Origin: Luteimonas padinae
GTDB taxonomy: Bacteria > Pseudomonadota > Gammaproteobacteria > Xanthomonadales > Xanthomonadaceae
Length of the DNA stretch: 64,000 nt
Direction of reading: 5' to 3'
Assembly (NCBI RefSeq): GCF_014652935.1
Contig: NZ_BMZT01000005.1
Coordinates: forward strand, 1 to 64,000
Part shown: piece by piece, positions 30,141-40,785 of the stretch
How positions within the stretch are numbered: the stretch's first letter is position 1
Layout: each line of letters begins with the position of its first letter
Notes under the pieces: model-generated
The model's input: only the letters and a program-made list of their open reading frames with translations
Told to the model about the DNA's origin: nothing
Database searches by the model: none
Made by a program: the position numbers and the translations under genes

Positions 30141-31439
30141 ATGCCGGCCTCCCCCACACCCGCCGGCGGCACGCATGCCCGCAGCTGGCTGCTCGCCCTC
30201 GCCGGCATCACGCTCGCCGCCTTCAACCTGCGCACCGCGGTCACCTCGATCACGCCGCTGCTCGACGTCGTCGGCCGCGAGTTCGGCTTCGGCGCCGCCA
30301 TGGCCGGCGTCATCGGCATGCTGCCGGCCGCGGCCTTCGCGGCCTTCGGCGCCGCCACGCCCGCGACCGCCCGCCGCCTCGGGCTCGAACGCACCGTGCT
30401 GCTGGCCATGGCGCTGGCGGCGATCGGCCTGGTGCTGCGCTCGCTCGCCGGCGGCACCTGGCTGCTGATCGGCGCCTCGCTGGTATCGCTGGCCGGCATG
30501 GGCATCGGCAACGTGGTGCTGCCGCCGCTGGTGAAGCGCTGGTTCCCGCACCGCGTCGGCACCCTGAGCGTGGTCTACATCACCGCACTGCAGGGCGGCA
30601 CGATCATGGCCGCGCTGATGGCCGTGCCGATGGCCGATGCCTTCGGCTGGCGGCTGTCGATGGGCTCGTGGACGCTGGCCGCGGTGGCGGCGATGCTGCC
30701 CTGGCTGGTGCTGCTGCGCCGGGGGCTGGGAGAGACTCCCGGCGCCACCGCCACTGCAGCGCACACCGGCGCCGACGTGTCCGCCCCCGACCCCGACGAC
30801 GGGATTCCCGCCGCTGGCGCCACCGGGCTCGATTCCACGCCGGTGACCCGCCATCGCGTCTGGCACACCGCGCTGGGCTGGGGCATGGCGCTGATGTTCG
30901 GCATGACCTCGCTGGCCACCTACGCCATGTTCACCTGGATGCCGCGGATCTTCACCGACGCCGGCGCCTCGCCCGCCTTCGGCGGCGCGATGGTGGCGCT
31001 GTACACCGGCTTCAGCCTGCTCGGCGGCCTGGTCATCCCCGGGCTGGCCGTGCGCATGCGCAACAGCTTCCCGATGGCGCTGGCCTGCGCGCTGGCGCAG
31101 TTCGCCGGTTTCTACGGCCTGTGGCAGGCGCCGATGGCGGCACCGTGGCTGTGGGCGACCCTGGTCGGCATCGGCGGCTGCACCTTCCCGCTGGGCCTGA
31201 CCCTGATCAACCTGCGCACGCGCACGCCCGACGGATCGGCGGCGCTGTCCGGGTTCACGCAGGGCCTGGGTTACACGCTGGCCTGCCTGGGGCCGCTGCT
31301 GTTCGGCATCCTCAAGGACACGACCGGCGGACTGGCCTGGCCATTCGCGATGCTGGCGGCGAGCGTGGTGGTGATGCTGCTTGGTGCCTGGCAGGCGTGC
31401 CGGCCGCGGTACCTCGAAGACGTCCGCGCGCGCGGCTGA
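30141..31439 (+). CDS. MFS transporter, CynX/NimT-like
   Basis: 432 residues with 12 predicted membrane helices. The opening [20 protein letters not shown] is characteristic of the cyanate/nitroimidazole (CynX) branch of the major facilitator superfamily. A central cytoplasmic loop (residues about 195-235) is rich in Ala/Asp/Pro. No cyn or nim partner gene is present, so the substrate is unknown. Inner membrane. It begins 47 bases after the tRNA terminator. Confidence 0.85.
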   Translation: MPASPTPAGGTHARSWLLALAGITLAAFNLRTAVTSITPLLDVVGREFGFGAAMAGVIGMLPAAAFAAFGAATPATARRLGLERTVLLAMALAAIGLVLRSLAGGTWLLIGASLVSLAGMGIGNVVLPPLVKRWFPHRVGTLSVVYITALQGGTIMAALMAVPMADAFGWRLSMGSWTLAAVAAMLPWLVLLRRGLGETPGATATAAHTGADVSAPDPDDGIPAAGATGLDSTPVTRHRVWHTALGWGMALMFGMTSLATYAMFTWMPRIFTDAGASPAFGGAMVALYTGFSLLGGLVIPGLAVRMRNSFPMALACALAQFAGFYGLWQAPMAAPWLWATLVGIGGCTFPLGLTLINLRTRTPDGSAALSGFTQGLGYTLACLGPLLFGILKDTTGGLAWPFAMLAASVVVMLLGAWQACRPRYLEDVRARG

Positions 31440-31575
31440 CGTCCGCCATCTGAACACCGCGTGCAAGACCGGCGAACGCGTATACGCCGCCTGAACTTTT
31501 CGCGCGGCACATTCCGTCTCCGACACGCGAGGCGAAGGATTGCCTGAGTGCATTCCCTTCCTTCCGCTTTCGCAC

Positions 31576-33663
31576 ATGCCGCCATCGAATACGACGCCCC
31601 GCCTCCTGTTCCTCGCGCTGCTGTTCTCATCCGCGTCCGCCGCTGTCGCCGCGGACCCTGGGCGTGCACATGGCGCAGCGGCGTCCGCGCTGCCAACAGC
31701 ATCCGCCCGCGACGGGCTCGCGCACCTGCACGAGGCCGGAAACCCTTCCGCCGCGCTGCTGGCGGCCGAGCGCCGCCTGGGCGACTCACCGCACGACGAC
31801 GACGCCTTCCGGCTGCGCGCGCTGAGCCTTGCCGAGCTGGGCGCGTCGGTGCTGGCAGCCGACGCGGTCGCAGAACGCCCGGCGCTGTTCGCCGACCACG
31901 AGCGCGAGCGCATCGAGGGCGATGCGATCGCCCGCCGTATCGGATGGGGCCAAGCCCTGGCGACGACACCCGAGCGGCGCCTGGACGAGACGCGCGACGC
32001 CCTGCAGCGGCTGCGCGCGCTGCAGTCCGGGACACCACGGCGCACACGCTGGGAAGCCACGCGCCTGCGGGTGGACGCGCTGGACGCGCTCAACCACCTG
32101 CAGCGACACGAGGAGGTCGTGGCCGGCTACCAGGCGCTGCGCGCCGAAGGCATCGACGTTCCCGCCTACATCCTGCCCACGGTGGGCGATTCGTTCCTGG
32201 CACTGCGGCGCCCGCGCGAGGCGATCGCAGTGCTGCAGGAGGCCCTCGCGCACCAGCCCGGCCACGTCGACGCGCGCGTGCTGCTTGGCTACGCATGGCT
32301 GGAACGCGAGCGCTTCGACCTGGGGCTTGCGGAGTTCGAGGCCGTGGCCGCCGGTCAGCCGGCGTGGCCGCGCCGCGATGGCGCGCTCGAGCCCTACGAG
32401 AACTGGGACCGTTTCCAGGCCGACCTCGCCCTGGCGATGGCGCATTCGCAGGCCAACGACAACGTCCGCGCCGAAGCCCTGCTGTCCGACCTGGTCGCCA
32501 TGGGCCCGGCCAATGCGCCGCTGCAGGCCGCGCTTGGCACGGTGCATGCGCGCCGCGGGCAGCCCGCCGCCGCGCTGCAGCGGCACGACATGGCGCTGGC
32601 ACTGGCGCCGGACGACCGCGACGCACTCGCCGGGCGTACAGACGCCCTGCTCGCGCTCGACCGCGTCGACGGGGCGCGCGACGCGGCGGCCGCCCTGCAG
32701 CGAGCCTGGCCGGATGATCCGCGCCAGCAGCGGCTGGTCGAGCGCCTGGAGCGCCATCGCGGCCCGCAGGCGGTCGTCGCGCACGCCTGGGCGCGCAGCA
32801 CGCCGCGCGACGCGGCATCGCCCGCGCCGATGGGCAGCCGCGATGCCGTCACCACCGTCGAGCTGCGCTCGCCGCTGCTCGCCGACCGCCTGCGCCTCGG
32901 CGTCGTGGGCCGCGACAGCCGGGTGGACTTCGACCCGGAGCGCACCCGCCTGCGCAGCGCGGGCATCGGCGCCTGGTACCGCCACGACCGGCTGGCGCTG
33001 GCCGCGACCGCGTCACGCCAGCGCGACGACGACGGACGCGAAGGCACTGCCTGGACGATCGAAGCCGGCTGGCGCGCGAACGATGCCTGGCGCTTCGACG
33101 CGCGCCTGGCGGCGGATGATCCGGAGGCGTCGATGCAGGCGCGCCGCCACGGCATCGGCGCCGACAGCCTCGCGGTCTCGGCGCGATGGACGCCGCACGA
33201 ACTGACGTCGTTGCAGGCCGGACTGGCGCGATACCGCTACGACGACGGCAATCGCCGCGACCAGGCCAGCCTCGACCTGCGCCAGCGGTTGATGTCCCGA
33301 CCGCACCTGCTGGTCGACGCGCTCGCGGGCGCTGCCGCGGGCCGCGCCTCGCTCGGCGAGCGCGCGGCGTACTTCAATCCTTCGCGCGACGCGTCGATGC
33401 GGGTCGGCGTCGGCGTCGACCACATCGCCTGGCGACGCTACGAGGCCTCCTTCCGCCAGCGGCTGGAGGTCACCGCCGGGCCGTACCGGCAGCGCGGCTA
33501 CGGCACGCACTGGACCCCCGCCGTCAGCTACCGGCACGTCTGGGACAGCGGCCGCGGGCCGTCGCTGGAGTACGGCGTGGCCTGGTCGCGCCCGGTCTAC
33601 GACGGCGCGCGCGAACAGCGCATCGCCTTCGACGCGGTGCTGAGCTGGGGGGCCGCGCCATGA
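31576..33663 (+). CDS. pgaA: PgaA-like outer-membrane export porin for poly-N-acetylglucosamine
   Basis: 695 residues. A signal peptide (LLFLALLFSSASAAVAA) precedes an alpha-helical TPR-like superhelix (about residues 50-410; repeats such as EAIAVLQEALAHQPGHVDAR) and a C-terminal beta-barrel of alternating strands ending WGAAP. The layout matches PgaA/HmsH, with pgaBCD following. The start is the ATG at 31576 because it opens directly into the signal peptide; a TTG at 31540 has its AAGGA too close. The stop overlaps pgaB (ATGA). Confidence 0.88.
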   Translation: MPPSNTTPRLLFLALLFSSASAAVAADPGRAHGAAASALPTASARDGLAHLHEAGNPSAALLAAERRLGDSPHDDDAFRLRALSLAELGASVLAADAVAERPALFADHERERIEGDAIARRIGWGQALATTPERRLDETRDALQRLRALQSGTPRRTRWEATRLRVDALDALNHLQRHEEVVAGYQALRAEGIDVPAYILPTVGDSFLALRRPREAIAVLQEALAHQPGHVDARVLLGYAWLERERFDLGLAEFEAVAAGQPAWPRRDGALEPYENWDRFQADLALAMAHSQANDNVRAEALLSDLVAMGPANAPLQAALGTVHARRGQPAAALQRHDMALALAPDDRDALAGRTDALLALDRVDGARDAAAALQRAWPDDPRQQRLVERLERHRGPQAVVAHAWARSTPRDAASPAPMGSRDAVTTVELRSPLLADRLRLGVVGRDSRVDFDPERTRLRSAGIGAWYRHDRLALAATASRQRDDDGREGTAWTIEAGWRANDAWRFDARLAADDPEASMQARRHGIGADSLAVSARWTPHELTSLQAGLARYRYDDGNRRDQASLDLRQRLMSRPHLLVDALAGAAAGRASLGERAAYFNPSRDASMRVGVGVDHIAWRRYEASFRQRLEVTAGPYRQRGYGTHWTPAVSYRHVWDSGRGPSLEYGVAWSRPVYDGAREQRIAFDAVLSWGAAP

Positions 33664-35546
33664 GACGGTTCGCGCTGGTGCTGATGACCCTGTGGCTGGC
33701 GCTGTCGGCGGCGCCGCTGCGCGCCTCGCTGGTGGTGCTGAGCTACCACGACGTCCGCGACGATGTCGCACCCAAGGGCGATCCGGATCCCTACGCCGTT
33801 TCCACCGCCAACTTCGCCATGCACCTGGACTGGCTGCGCGCGCACGGCTACGTGCCGGTCAGCGTGCAGCAGGTGCTCGATGCGCGCGCGGGACTGCAGC
33901 CGCTGCCCGGGCGCGCGGTGCTGCTGACCTTCGACGATGGTCTGCGCAGCGCCTACACCCACGTGTTTCCGCTGCTGAAGGCGTACGGCTGGCCAGCCCT
34001 GGTCGCCCCGGTGACCGGCTGGATGGAGATGGGCGCGGACCGCCGCGTCGCCTACGGCGCGCGCGACTTCGGCCGCGACGACTTCCTCACCTGGGCGCAG
34101 CTGCGCGAGATGCGCGACAGCGGCCTGGTCGAGATCGCTTCGCACAGCCACGACCTGCACCGCGGCGTCCCCGGCAATCCGTTCGGGAACCTGCTGCCGG
34201 CGGCCACCACCCGTCTGTGGGACGGCGGCGGCTACGAGTCCGACGCGGCCTGGCGCCAACGCATCCATGCCGACCTCGCCACCAGCCGCGACCTGATCCT
34301 GCGCCATACCGGCGCCGCGCCGCGGGTGATGGTCTGGCCCTACGCCGCCTACAGCCACGAGGCCAACGCCATCGCCGGCGGGCTGGGCATGCCGCTTTCG
34401 TTCGACCTCGAAGGCCGCGCGCAGGAGGCGGACCTCGGCCTGCAGGGCGAGGCACGCGTCGAACAGCACGCGCTGGCCAGCCTCGCGCGCCTGCTGATGC
34501 ACGACAACCCCGACGTGCGCGACCTCGCCGGCGAGCTGCGCCGCGACCTTGCGCTGGACGGCGTGCGCGCGCTGCAGATCGACCTCGACCACGTGCACGA
34601 CGCCGACCCGGAACAGCAGGCGCGCAACCTCGACACCCTGGTGCAGCGCGTGCGCGACGTCCGCCCCAGCCACGTGTTCCTGCAGGCCTTCGCCGATCCC
34701 GACGGCGATGGCGCCGCCGACGCCCTGTACTTCCCCAACCGCCACCTGCCGGTGCGCGCCGACCTGTTCAACCGCGTGGCCTGGCAGCTGCGCACGCGCG
34801 CCGGTGTGCGCGTGTACGCCTGGATGCCGGTGCTGGGCTACGTGCTGCCCGACGCGCGGCTGCAGCGCGAACTGCGCATCGCCGCCGCCGATCCGGCCGA
34901 CATCCCGCGCCTGGATCCAGGCGACGCGCGCACGCAGGCCCTGGTCTCCGACCTGTACGAGGACCTTGCGCGCAACGCCGCCTTCGACGGCCTGCTGTTC
35001 CACGACGACGCCTACCTGCGCGACGACGAGCTGCCCGGCTACGGCGGCGGCGACCCGCGGCGCCGCACCGCCGGGCTGGTCGACTTCACCCTGGCGCTGA
35101 AGGCGGCCGCCGAGCGCTGGCGGCCGAAGCTCGCGACCGCGCGCAACCTGTTCGCGCGCCCCGTGCTCGAACCCGCGTCGGAGGCCTGGTTCGCGCAGGA
35201 CCTGGACGCCTTCCTCGCCGCCTACGACCACACCGCGCTGATGGCGATGCCCGCGCTGGAAGGGACCGACGACCCCGGACGCTGGCTGCGCGCGCTCGTG
35301 GAGACGGTGGCCCGGCACCCGGACGGCCTGGCGCGCACCCTGTTCGAACTGCAGACCGTGGACTGGCGCAGCGGCCGGCGCGTCCCGCCACCGGTACTGC
35401 TTGCCCAGGTGCGCGCGCTGCAGGCGGCGGGCGTGCGCCACCTCGGCTGGTATCCGGACGACTTCATCGGCGACCACCCGCCGCTGCCCGCCGCGCGCGC
35501 GGCGATGTCGGCGCGGCGCTTCCCCTACGCGGAGGGCGCCGAATGA
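33660..35546 (+). CDS. pgaB: PgaB-like poly-N-acetylglucosamine deacetylase/glycosidase
   Basis: 628 residues. Signal peptide, then a polysaccharide deacetylase domain with YHDVRDD, LLTFDDGL and the metal-binding ASHSHDLHRG, then the C-terminal GHL13-type domain (LQIDLDHVHD, LFHDDAYLRDD). It partially deacetylates the polymer in the periplasm for export through PgaA. Unlike E. coli PgaB the signal peptide (LALSAAPLRASL) lacks a lipobox Cys, so it is probably soluble or signal-anchored. Start ATG overlaps the pgaA stop; the end overlaps pgaC. Confidence 0.92.
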   Translation: MRRFALVLMTLWLALSAAPLRASLVVLSYHDVRDDVAPKGDPDPYAVSTANFAMHLDWLRAHGYVPVSVQQVLDARAGLQPLPGRAVLLTFDDGLRSAYTHVFPLLKAYGWPALVAPVTGWMEMGADRRVAYGARDFGRDDFLTWAQLREMRDSGLVEIASHSHDLHRGVPGNPFGNLLPAATTRLWDGGGYESDAAWRQRIHADLATSRDLILRHTGAAPRVMVWPYAAYSHEANAIAGGLGMPLSFDLEGRAQEADLGLQGEARVEQHALASLARLLMHDNPDVRDLAGELRRDLALDGVRALQIDLDHVHDADPEQQARNLDTLVQRVRDVRPSHVFLQAFADPDGDGAADALYFPNRHLPVRADLFNRVAWQLRTRAGVRVYAWMPVLGYVLPDARLQRELRIAAADPADIPRLDPGDARTQALVSDLYEDLARNAAFDGLLFHDDAYLRDDELPGYGGGDPRRRTAGLVDFTLALKAAAERWRPKLATARNLFARPVLEPASEAWFAQDLDAFLAAYDHTALMAMPALEGTDDPGRWLRALVETVARHPDGLARTLFELQTVDWRSGRRVPPPVLLAQVRALQAAGVRHLGWYPDDFIGDHPPLPAARAAMSARRFPYAEGAE

Positions 35547-36805
35547 GCGGCGACACCGGTCCGTTCGCCGCGTGGCTGTTCAACTTCGCCTTCTACTACC
35601 CGATCGTGATGGCCTTCCTGTGGATGACCGGCGGCCTCTACTTCTACGCCCGCCGCGAGCACCGCGCGCCGCCGCCGGACCAGCCGCCGCCGCTGCCGGA
35701 CACGCCCTTCGTCTCGATCCTGGTGCCCTGCTACAACGAGCAGAGCTGTATCGTCGGCACCATCCTCGCGCTCTCGGCGCAGGCCTGGCCCGACTTCGAG
35801 ATCATCGCCGTCAACGACGGTAGCCGCGACCGCACCGGCGAGCTCCTCAACGGCCTGGTGCCCGACCATCCGCGCCTGCGCGTGGTGCACCTGGCGGAAA
35901 ACCAGGGCAAGGCCAACGCGCTGCGCATCGGCACCTTGGCCGCCACCTCGGACTACATCGTCTGCGTGGACTCCGACGCCACACTCGACCCCCACGCCGT
36001 GCGCTGGATGGTGGGCCACCTGGCCACCGGCCCGCGCGTGGGCGCGGTGACCGGCAACCCGCGCATCTGCAACCGCACCACCCTGCTCGGACGCATGCAG
36101 GTGGGCGAATTTTCCGCGATCATCGGCCTGATCAAGCGCGCGCAGCGGACCTACGGCCGCCTGTTCACGGTCTCCGGCGTGATCTGCGCGTTCCGGCGCA
36201 CCGCGCTGCACGACGTCGGCTACTGGTCCGACCGCATGGTCACCGAGGACATCGACATCTCCTGGCGGCTGCAGCTGGCCGGCTGGGACATCCGCTACGA
36301 ACCCAACGCGCTGTGCTGGATCCTGATGCCCGAAACCCTGCGCGGGCTCTGGTCGCAGCGCCTGCGCTGGGCCTGCGGCGGCGTGGAGGTGCTGCTGGGC
36401 CATGGCGCCGGCGTGCTGGGCTGGCGTCACCGACGCATGTGGGGCGTGCTGGCGGAGTACCTGCTGAGCCTGGTCTGGGCCTACGCGATGCTGGCGATCA
36501 TCGTGCTGTGGGCCGCCGCAAAGTTCATCGCACTGCCGTCGGCACTGCACGTGGACACCCTGCTGCCGCGCTGGCACGGCGTGGTGCTCGGCATCGTGTG
36601 CATGCTGCAGTTCGCGACCGGCCTGGTGGTCGAGCGCCGCTACGAACACGGGCTGGCGCGGCACTTCTACTGGGTGATCTGGTATCCGGTGGCGTTCTGG
36701 ACCATCGGCATGCTCACCGCCGTGGTCGCGGTCCCGCGCACCCTGTTCCGCCGCCGTGGCGTGCGCGCCGGCTGGATCAGTCCCGACCGCGGGAGCGCCG
36801 CATGA
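35543..36805 (+). CDS. pgaC: poly-beta-1,6-N-acetylglucosamine synthase PgaC
   Basis: 420-residue membrane GT2 glycosyltransferase. An N-terminal helix is followed by the catalytic loop with VPCYNEQ, AVNDGSRD, VDSDATLD (DxD), VTEDIDISWRL and QRLRW, then C-terminal membrane helices. It polymerises UDP-GlcNAc; in E. coli activity needs PgaD and c-di-GMP, which links it to the cyclases in this window. ATGA overlaps on both sides. Confidence 0.95.
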   Translation: MSGDTGPFAAWLFNFAFYYPIVMAFLWMTGGLYFYARREHRAPPPDQPPPLPDTPFVSILVPCYNEQSCIVGTILALSAQAWPDFEIIAVNDGSRDRTGELLNGLVPDHPRLRVVHLAENQGKANALRIGTLAATSDYIVCVDSDATLDPHAVRWMVGHLATGPRVGAVTGNPRICNRTTLLGRMQVGEFSAIIGLIKRAQRTYGRLFTVSGVICAFRRTALHDVGYWSDRMVTEDIDISWRLQLAGWDIRYEPNALCWILMPETLRGLWSQRLRWACGGVEVLLGHGAGVLGWRHRRMWGVLAEYLLSLVWAYAMLAIIVLWAAAKFIALPSALHVDTLLPRWHGVVLGIVCMLQFATGLVVERRYEHGLARHFYWVIWYPVAFWTIGMLTAVVAVPRTLFRRRGVRAGWISPDRGSAA

Positions 36806-37242
36806 TCCGGCCCGACCTCGACCACCGGCGTGCGCGACCGCCGCGCCGGCGACTGGCAGCGGGCGCGATGACCGCGGCGGCCTGGGCGGTGTACGCCTGG
36901 CTGTGGGCGCCGGTGGTCACGGCGCTCGCGTGGCTGGCCGGAATCCGTACCGCATGGCTGCGCCTGTACCTCGACGAGAACGGCGCCGACCTGTTCCTGC
37001 TGCTGTCGCTGCCATTGATTGCGCTGGGCTGCGCGGCGGTGCTGATCGGCTGGGCGGAGTACAACCGCATGCGCTTCGCGCGCGAGGACCGGCGCCGGCG
37101 CCGCGCCGCGATCGACGAGGCCGCGGTACGCCGTGCGCTGCGCGCGAGCGACGCCCTGGCGCACCGTCTGCAGCAGGGGCGCATCGTGCAGGTCGCGCTG
37201 GATGATGATGCCTTCCCGCTCGCGGCCTGCAGCGGTGATTGA
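36802..37242 (+). CDS. pgaD: PgaD-like accessory membrane protein
   Basis: 146 residues with two membrane helices (AAWAVYAWLWAPVVTALAWL and LFLLLSLPLIALGCAAVLIG) followed by a basic cytoplasmic stretch (EYNRMRFAREDRRRRR). Size, topology and place after pgaC match PgaD, which joins PgaC as c-di-GMP receptor. Sequence similarity in this family is low, so the call rests mostly on context. Confidence 0.85.
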   Translation: MIRPDLDHRRARPPRRRLAAGAMTAAAWAVYAWLWAPVVTALAWLAGIRTAWLRLYLDENGADLFLLLSLPLIALGCAAVLIGWAEYNRMRFAREDRRRRRAAIDEAAVRRALRASDALAHRLQQGRIVQVALDDDAFPLAACSGD

Positions 37243-37272
37243 CGCCGGCCGCCATCTGCGCCGAGCGGGACG

Positions 37273-38259
37273 CTAGAACCAGCCGCGCCACCTGCCGAGC
37301 AGCAGCGATGCGAGCGCCAGCGCCGCCAGCCCCGCTACCACCGTCCAGAAGCCCATGTCGCGGGTGCCGAACAGGTCGGCCTGGAAGTTCATGCCCAGCG
37401 CGCCGACCACGGTCGCCAGCACGCCGGTGATCACGGTGACGAAGGTCAGCACGCGCATGAAGTCGTTGGTGCGCAGCGCGGTCTGGTTGCTGAAGAGTTC
37501 GAAGCTGCCGATCACCAGCTCGCGCGCGTTCTCGACCACGTCCATGGCGCGCTCGAAGCGGGTGTCGAGCGCGACGAAGTGGCGGTCGGCCGAATGACCA
37601 TCGTCGGGCCGGAAGTCCGGCCGCGACATCACGCCGAAGACGTTGCGGTGCGGGGCCAGCATGCGCCGCAGCCGCGACGACCACTTGCGCAGGCGCTGCA
37701 GCTCGGGCAGGCAGCGGCGCTCGCTGCGGTCGAGGATGGACACCTCCAGCCGTTCGATCGCGTTCTCGTAGTCGCCCACCGCCTCGAAATAGGTCGACAG
37801 CTGGCGGTCGAGCAGCGTGGTGACGAAGCTCTCGGCGTCGAGGCGACCCAGCGCGGCGCGCTGTCCTTCGCCGTTGCGCATCGCATCGAGGAAGGGAATC
37901 CCGCGCCGCCGGAACGACAGCACGCGGTTGCAGCCGGCCACGCAGACCAGCACCGCGCCGGCGACGTCCTCCTTCGCCGCGCCGTCCTCGACCACCGCCA
38001 CGCTGCGCACCCAGAGCCACTCGCCCTCCTGCGCGACCTCGGGCGTGGTTCCCGCGTCCAGGAACCGGCGCGCGGCGTTCGGGAAGCCGCACTGCGCCCA
38101 GACCCGGTCGATGAGCTCCTCGGAAGGATCGGCGAGGTCGATCCAGAGCAGCGCCTGCTCGCCGGGTTCGCCGCCGAGCGACTCCAGCGCCACGTCCTGC
38201 GGTTCACCCTGCCGGAACAGCCGCGCGAAGAACGGGGGAATGTCGGAAGTCTTGGCCAT
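37273..38259 (-). CDS. CorA-family divalent cation transporter
   Basis: 328 residues: a large cytoplasmic N-terminal domain, a long helix, then two C-terminal membrane helices. The pore signature GMN is in VGALGMNFQ, followed by an acidic-poor loop and the last helix. It ends in a basic KWRGWF-like tail. Mg2+ (CorA) or Zn2+ (ZntB-like) could be the ion; I cannot decide. Converges on pgaD with 30 bases between. Confidence 0.88.
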   Translation of the reverse strand: MAKTSDIPPFFARLFRQGEPQDVALESLGGEPGEQALLWIDLADPSEELIDRVWAQCGFPNAARRFLDAGTTPEVAQEGEWLWVRSVAVVEDGAAKEDVAGAVLVCVAGCNRVLSFRRRGIPFLDAMRNGEGQRAALGRLDAESFVTTLLDRQLSTYFEAVGDYENAIERLEVSILDRSERRCLPELQRLRKWSSRLRRMLAPHRNVFGVMSRPDFRPDDGHSADRHFVALDTRFERAMDVVENARELVIGSFELFSNQTALRTNDFMRVLTFVTVITGVLATVVGALGMNFQADLFGTRDMGFWTVVAGLAALALASLLLGRWRGWF

Positions 38260-38358
38260 CGCCGCCTGCCGGAACCGGTGGCCGACGCTACCCGCGCGGG
38301 CATGCGGCCCCGGTGAAGCCCGGCCGTGACGGTCGCGGAAACGCCTGGCGCCGCGGGC

Positions 38359-39654
38359 TCAGGGCGGCGCCAGGGCGTGCAGGCGCGCGGCCAGCGCGTC
38401 CAGGCGCAGCGCACCGGCCGCACCCGGCGAGGTGCGCGCCGCCAGGCTCGCCGCCGGATCGCCTTCCGCCCAGCGCACCGGATCAGCCGCCTGGCGGTAG
38501 GCCTCGCGGAAGGGCACGCCTTCGCGCGCCATGTCCACCGCGAGGTCGGTGGCATACATCGACGGCTCCAGCGCGGCGCGCATGCGCGCGATGTCCCAGT
38601 CGAGGTTACGAAGCAGGTCGGGCAGCAGCGCCAGCGCCTGCAGGCCCTTGCCGAAGCCGTGGAACAGCGCGCCCTTCGAGACCTGCAGGTCGCGGTGGTA
38701 GCCCGAGGGCAGCGACAGCAGCTGTTCGATCTCGCAGCGCGCGGCGGCGACGCTGGCGTAGGTCGCGCGCATCAGTTCGATGACGTCGGGGTTGCGCTTG
38801 TTGGGCATGATCGAGCTGCCGGTGGTGTACTGCGCCGGCAGCGTCGCGAAGCCGTACTCGCTCGAGGTGAACAGGCTGAGGTCCCAGGCCAGGCGGCGCA
38901 GGTCCAGCATCGCGCTGGACAGGGCCTCGAGCGCGGCCATTTCGAACTTGCCGCGCGAAAGCTGCGCGTAGGTCGCGGCCAGCTGCAGGCGGCCGAAGCC
39001 CAGCGCGGCGGTGGTGTGGTCGCGCTCCAGCGGCAGGTTGACGCCGTAGCCGGCGGCGCTGCCGAGCGGGTTGGCGTCGACCCAGGCGAGCGTGTCGGCG
39101 GCGCGCGCGGCGTTGTCGATGAAGCCCTCGGCCCACGCCGCCCACCACATGCCCAGCGAGCTCACCACGGCGCGCTGCAGGTGGGTGTAGCCCGGCAGCG
39201 GCACGTCGGCTTCGGCCTGCGCGCGTTCGAGCGCGATGCCCGCGATCTCGACGCACAGCGCCCGGGTGCGCGCCAGCTGTTCCTTCAGCCACAGGCGGGT
39301 GGCCACCAGTACCTGGTCGTTGCGGCTGCGGCCGGTGTGGATGCGGCGGCCGGCGTCGCCCAGGCGCTCGGTCAGGCGCGCCTCGATGGCGGAATGGCCG
39401 TCCTCGTAGCGGGCATCGAGTACGAAGCGGCCGGCGCTGAAATCGTCGGCCAGCGCGTCGAGCTCGCGGGCGATGCCCGACCGCTCGTCGCCGGAGAGGA
39501 TGCCGATGCGCTCGAGGCCTTCCGCGTGCGCGCGACTGGCGGCGATGTCGTGCAGGAAGAACTCGCGGTCCAGCACCACGTCGTCGCCGGCCAGGAAGGC
39601 CTGGATGTCGGCGTCGACGGTGACGCCGGGCTTCTGCCAGAGGAGGTCGGACAT
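38359..39654 (-). CDS. argH: argininosuccinate lyase ArgH
   Basis: 431 residues, fumarase/aspartase superfamily. The signature loop [12 protein letters not shown] contains the catalytic Ser; HTGRSRNDQ and [10 protein letters not shown] bind substrate. It splits argininosuccinate into arginine and fumarate, the last step. Last gene of the leftward arg cluster, separated from argC by a family B repeat of about 75 bases, so it may depend on read-through. Confidence 0.97.
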   Translation of the reverse strand: MSDLLWQKPGVTVDADIQAFLAGDDVVLDREFFLHDIAASRAHAEGLERIGILSGDERSGIARELDALADDFSAGRFVLDARYEDGHSAIEARLTERLGDAGRRIHTGRSRNDQVLVATRLWLKEQLARTRALCVEIAGIALERAQAEADVPLPGYTHLQRAVVSSLGMWWAAWAEGFIDNAARAADTLAWVDANPLGSAAGYGVNLPLERDHTTAALGFGRLQLAATYAQLSRGKFEMAALEALSSAMLDLRRLAWDLSLFTSSEYGFATLPAQYTTGSSIMPNKRNPDVIELMRATYASVAAARCEIEQLLSLPSGYHRDLQVSKGALFHGFGKGLQALALLPDLLRNLDWDIARMRAALEPSMYATDLAVDMAREGVPFREAYRQAADPVRWAEGDPAASLAARTSPGAAGALRLDALAARLHALAPP

Positions 39655-39705
39655 GGTGGTCTCCGGGATGGTTGTCGGTGATGGGCTGGCGGCCGCAGCC
39701 CTCTC

Positions 39706-39782
39706 CCTGCAGGAGCGGCTACAGCCGCGACCGATGTAGCCTTGCGCAGGATCCGGTCGCGGCTGTAGCCGCTCCTACAGGG
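39706..39782. repeat. family B REP-like inverted pair (CGG variant)
   Basis: CCTGCAGGAGCGGCTACAGC then CGCGACC, a 24-base loop, then GGTCGCGGCTGTAGCCGCTC then CTACAGGG. It lies between argC and argH; its right arm contains the argC stop codon. Confidence 0.88.
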
Positions 39783-40785
39783 TGGGTGTGGGCGCTGAAT
39801 CGGAGGGAATGCCTTCGATCTCGGGGTAGCCGAACGCGAGGTTGAGGTTCTGCAGCGCCTGCGTCGCCGCGCCCTTGAGCAGGTTGTCGAGGGTGGCGAC
39901 GACGACCAGGCGGCGGCCGTCCTCCGACACCGTGAAGCCGCCGATCTCCACGCCGTGCCTGCCGGCGATGCGGCTCACCCAGGGCGCTTCGGTGCTCACG
40001 CGCACCAGCGGTTCGTGCTCGTAGCGCGCGCGGTACGCCGCCTCCACCGCCTCGGCCGTCACCGGCTCGTACAGGTGCATGTTCGCGGTCAGGGTGATGC
40101 CGCGGAAATGCGGAGCGACGTGCGGCATGAACTCCACGTCGTGGCCGAGGTGGCGGGTGACCTCGCGCTCGTGCACGTGGCCGGCCAGCGCGTAGGGCAT
40201 GAGGTTGTCGCGCAGCTTGTCGGCGTCGTTGCGATCGGACGGCGTGGTCCCGGCGCCGGAATAGCCGGATACGCCGAAGCACTGCACCGGGCCGTCGAGC
40301 AGGCCCAGCATCGGCGCCAGCGCCAGCTGCATGGCGCTGGCATAGCAGCCGGGGTTGGCGATGCGGCGCTGGCCCGTGTAGCCGCCGCGCGTGAGCTCGG
40401 GCAGGCCGTAGTACCAGTCGCCGTCGAAGCGGTGGTCGGCGGACAGGTCGACGATCACCGGCCCCGCCGGCGGTGCCGCGGCAACGTCCGCGGCCGGCTC
40501 GACGGAGCCGTCCGCTGCGGCCAGCGAGGTGATGCACGCCTCCGACTTGCCGTTCGGCAGCGCCAGCACCCAGGCGTCCAGGCCCAGGTCGGCCAGGTCG
40601 TCATGCGCGAGGCTGCGGTAGCGCAGCCCGCCGCGGTACTCGGGCACGTGGTCGGCCACGCGCTGGCCGTCGAGCTCGCGCGAGGACACCGCGGCCAGTT
40701 CGAAGCCGGGATGCCCGGCCAGCAGCCGGATCAGCTCCGCGCCAGTGTGCCCGCGCGCGCCGACGATGCCGACGGTCTTCTTCAT
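39775..40785 (-). CDS. argC: N-acetyl-gamma-glutamyl-phosphate reductase ArgC
   Basis: 336 residues. The NADP-binding start [20 protein letters not shown] and the catalytic Cys in [14 protein letters not shown] are plain, with the conserved SGYSGAG loop. It reduces N-acetylglutamyl phosphate. The start overlaps the NAGS/kinase stop (ATGA). The C-terminal residues after the conserved [10 protein letters not shown] are irregular ([14 protein letters not shown]) and end at a TAG lent by the repeat. Confidence 0.96.
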   Translation of the reverse strand: MKKTVGIVGARGHTGAELIRLLAGHPGFELAAVSSRELDGQRVADHVPEYRGGLRYRSLAHDDLADLGLDAWVLALPNGKSEACITSLAAADGSVEPAADVAAAPPAGPVIVDLSADHRFDGDWYYGLPELTRGGYTGQRRIANPGCYASAMQLALAPMLGLLDGPVQCFGVSGYSGAGTTPSDRNDADKLRDNLMPYALAGHVHEREVTRHLGHDVEFMPHVAPHFRGITLTANMHLYEPVTAEAVEAAYRARYEHEPLVRVSTEAPWVSRIAGRHGVEIGGFTVSEDGRRLVVVATLDNLLKGAATQALQNLNLAFGYPEIEGIPSDSAPTPTL

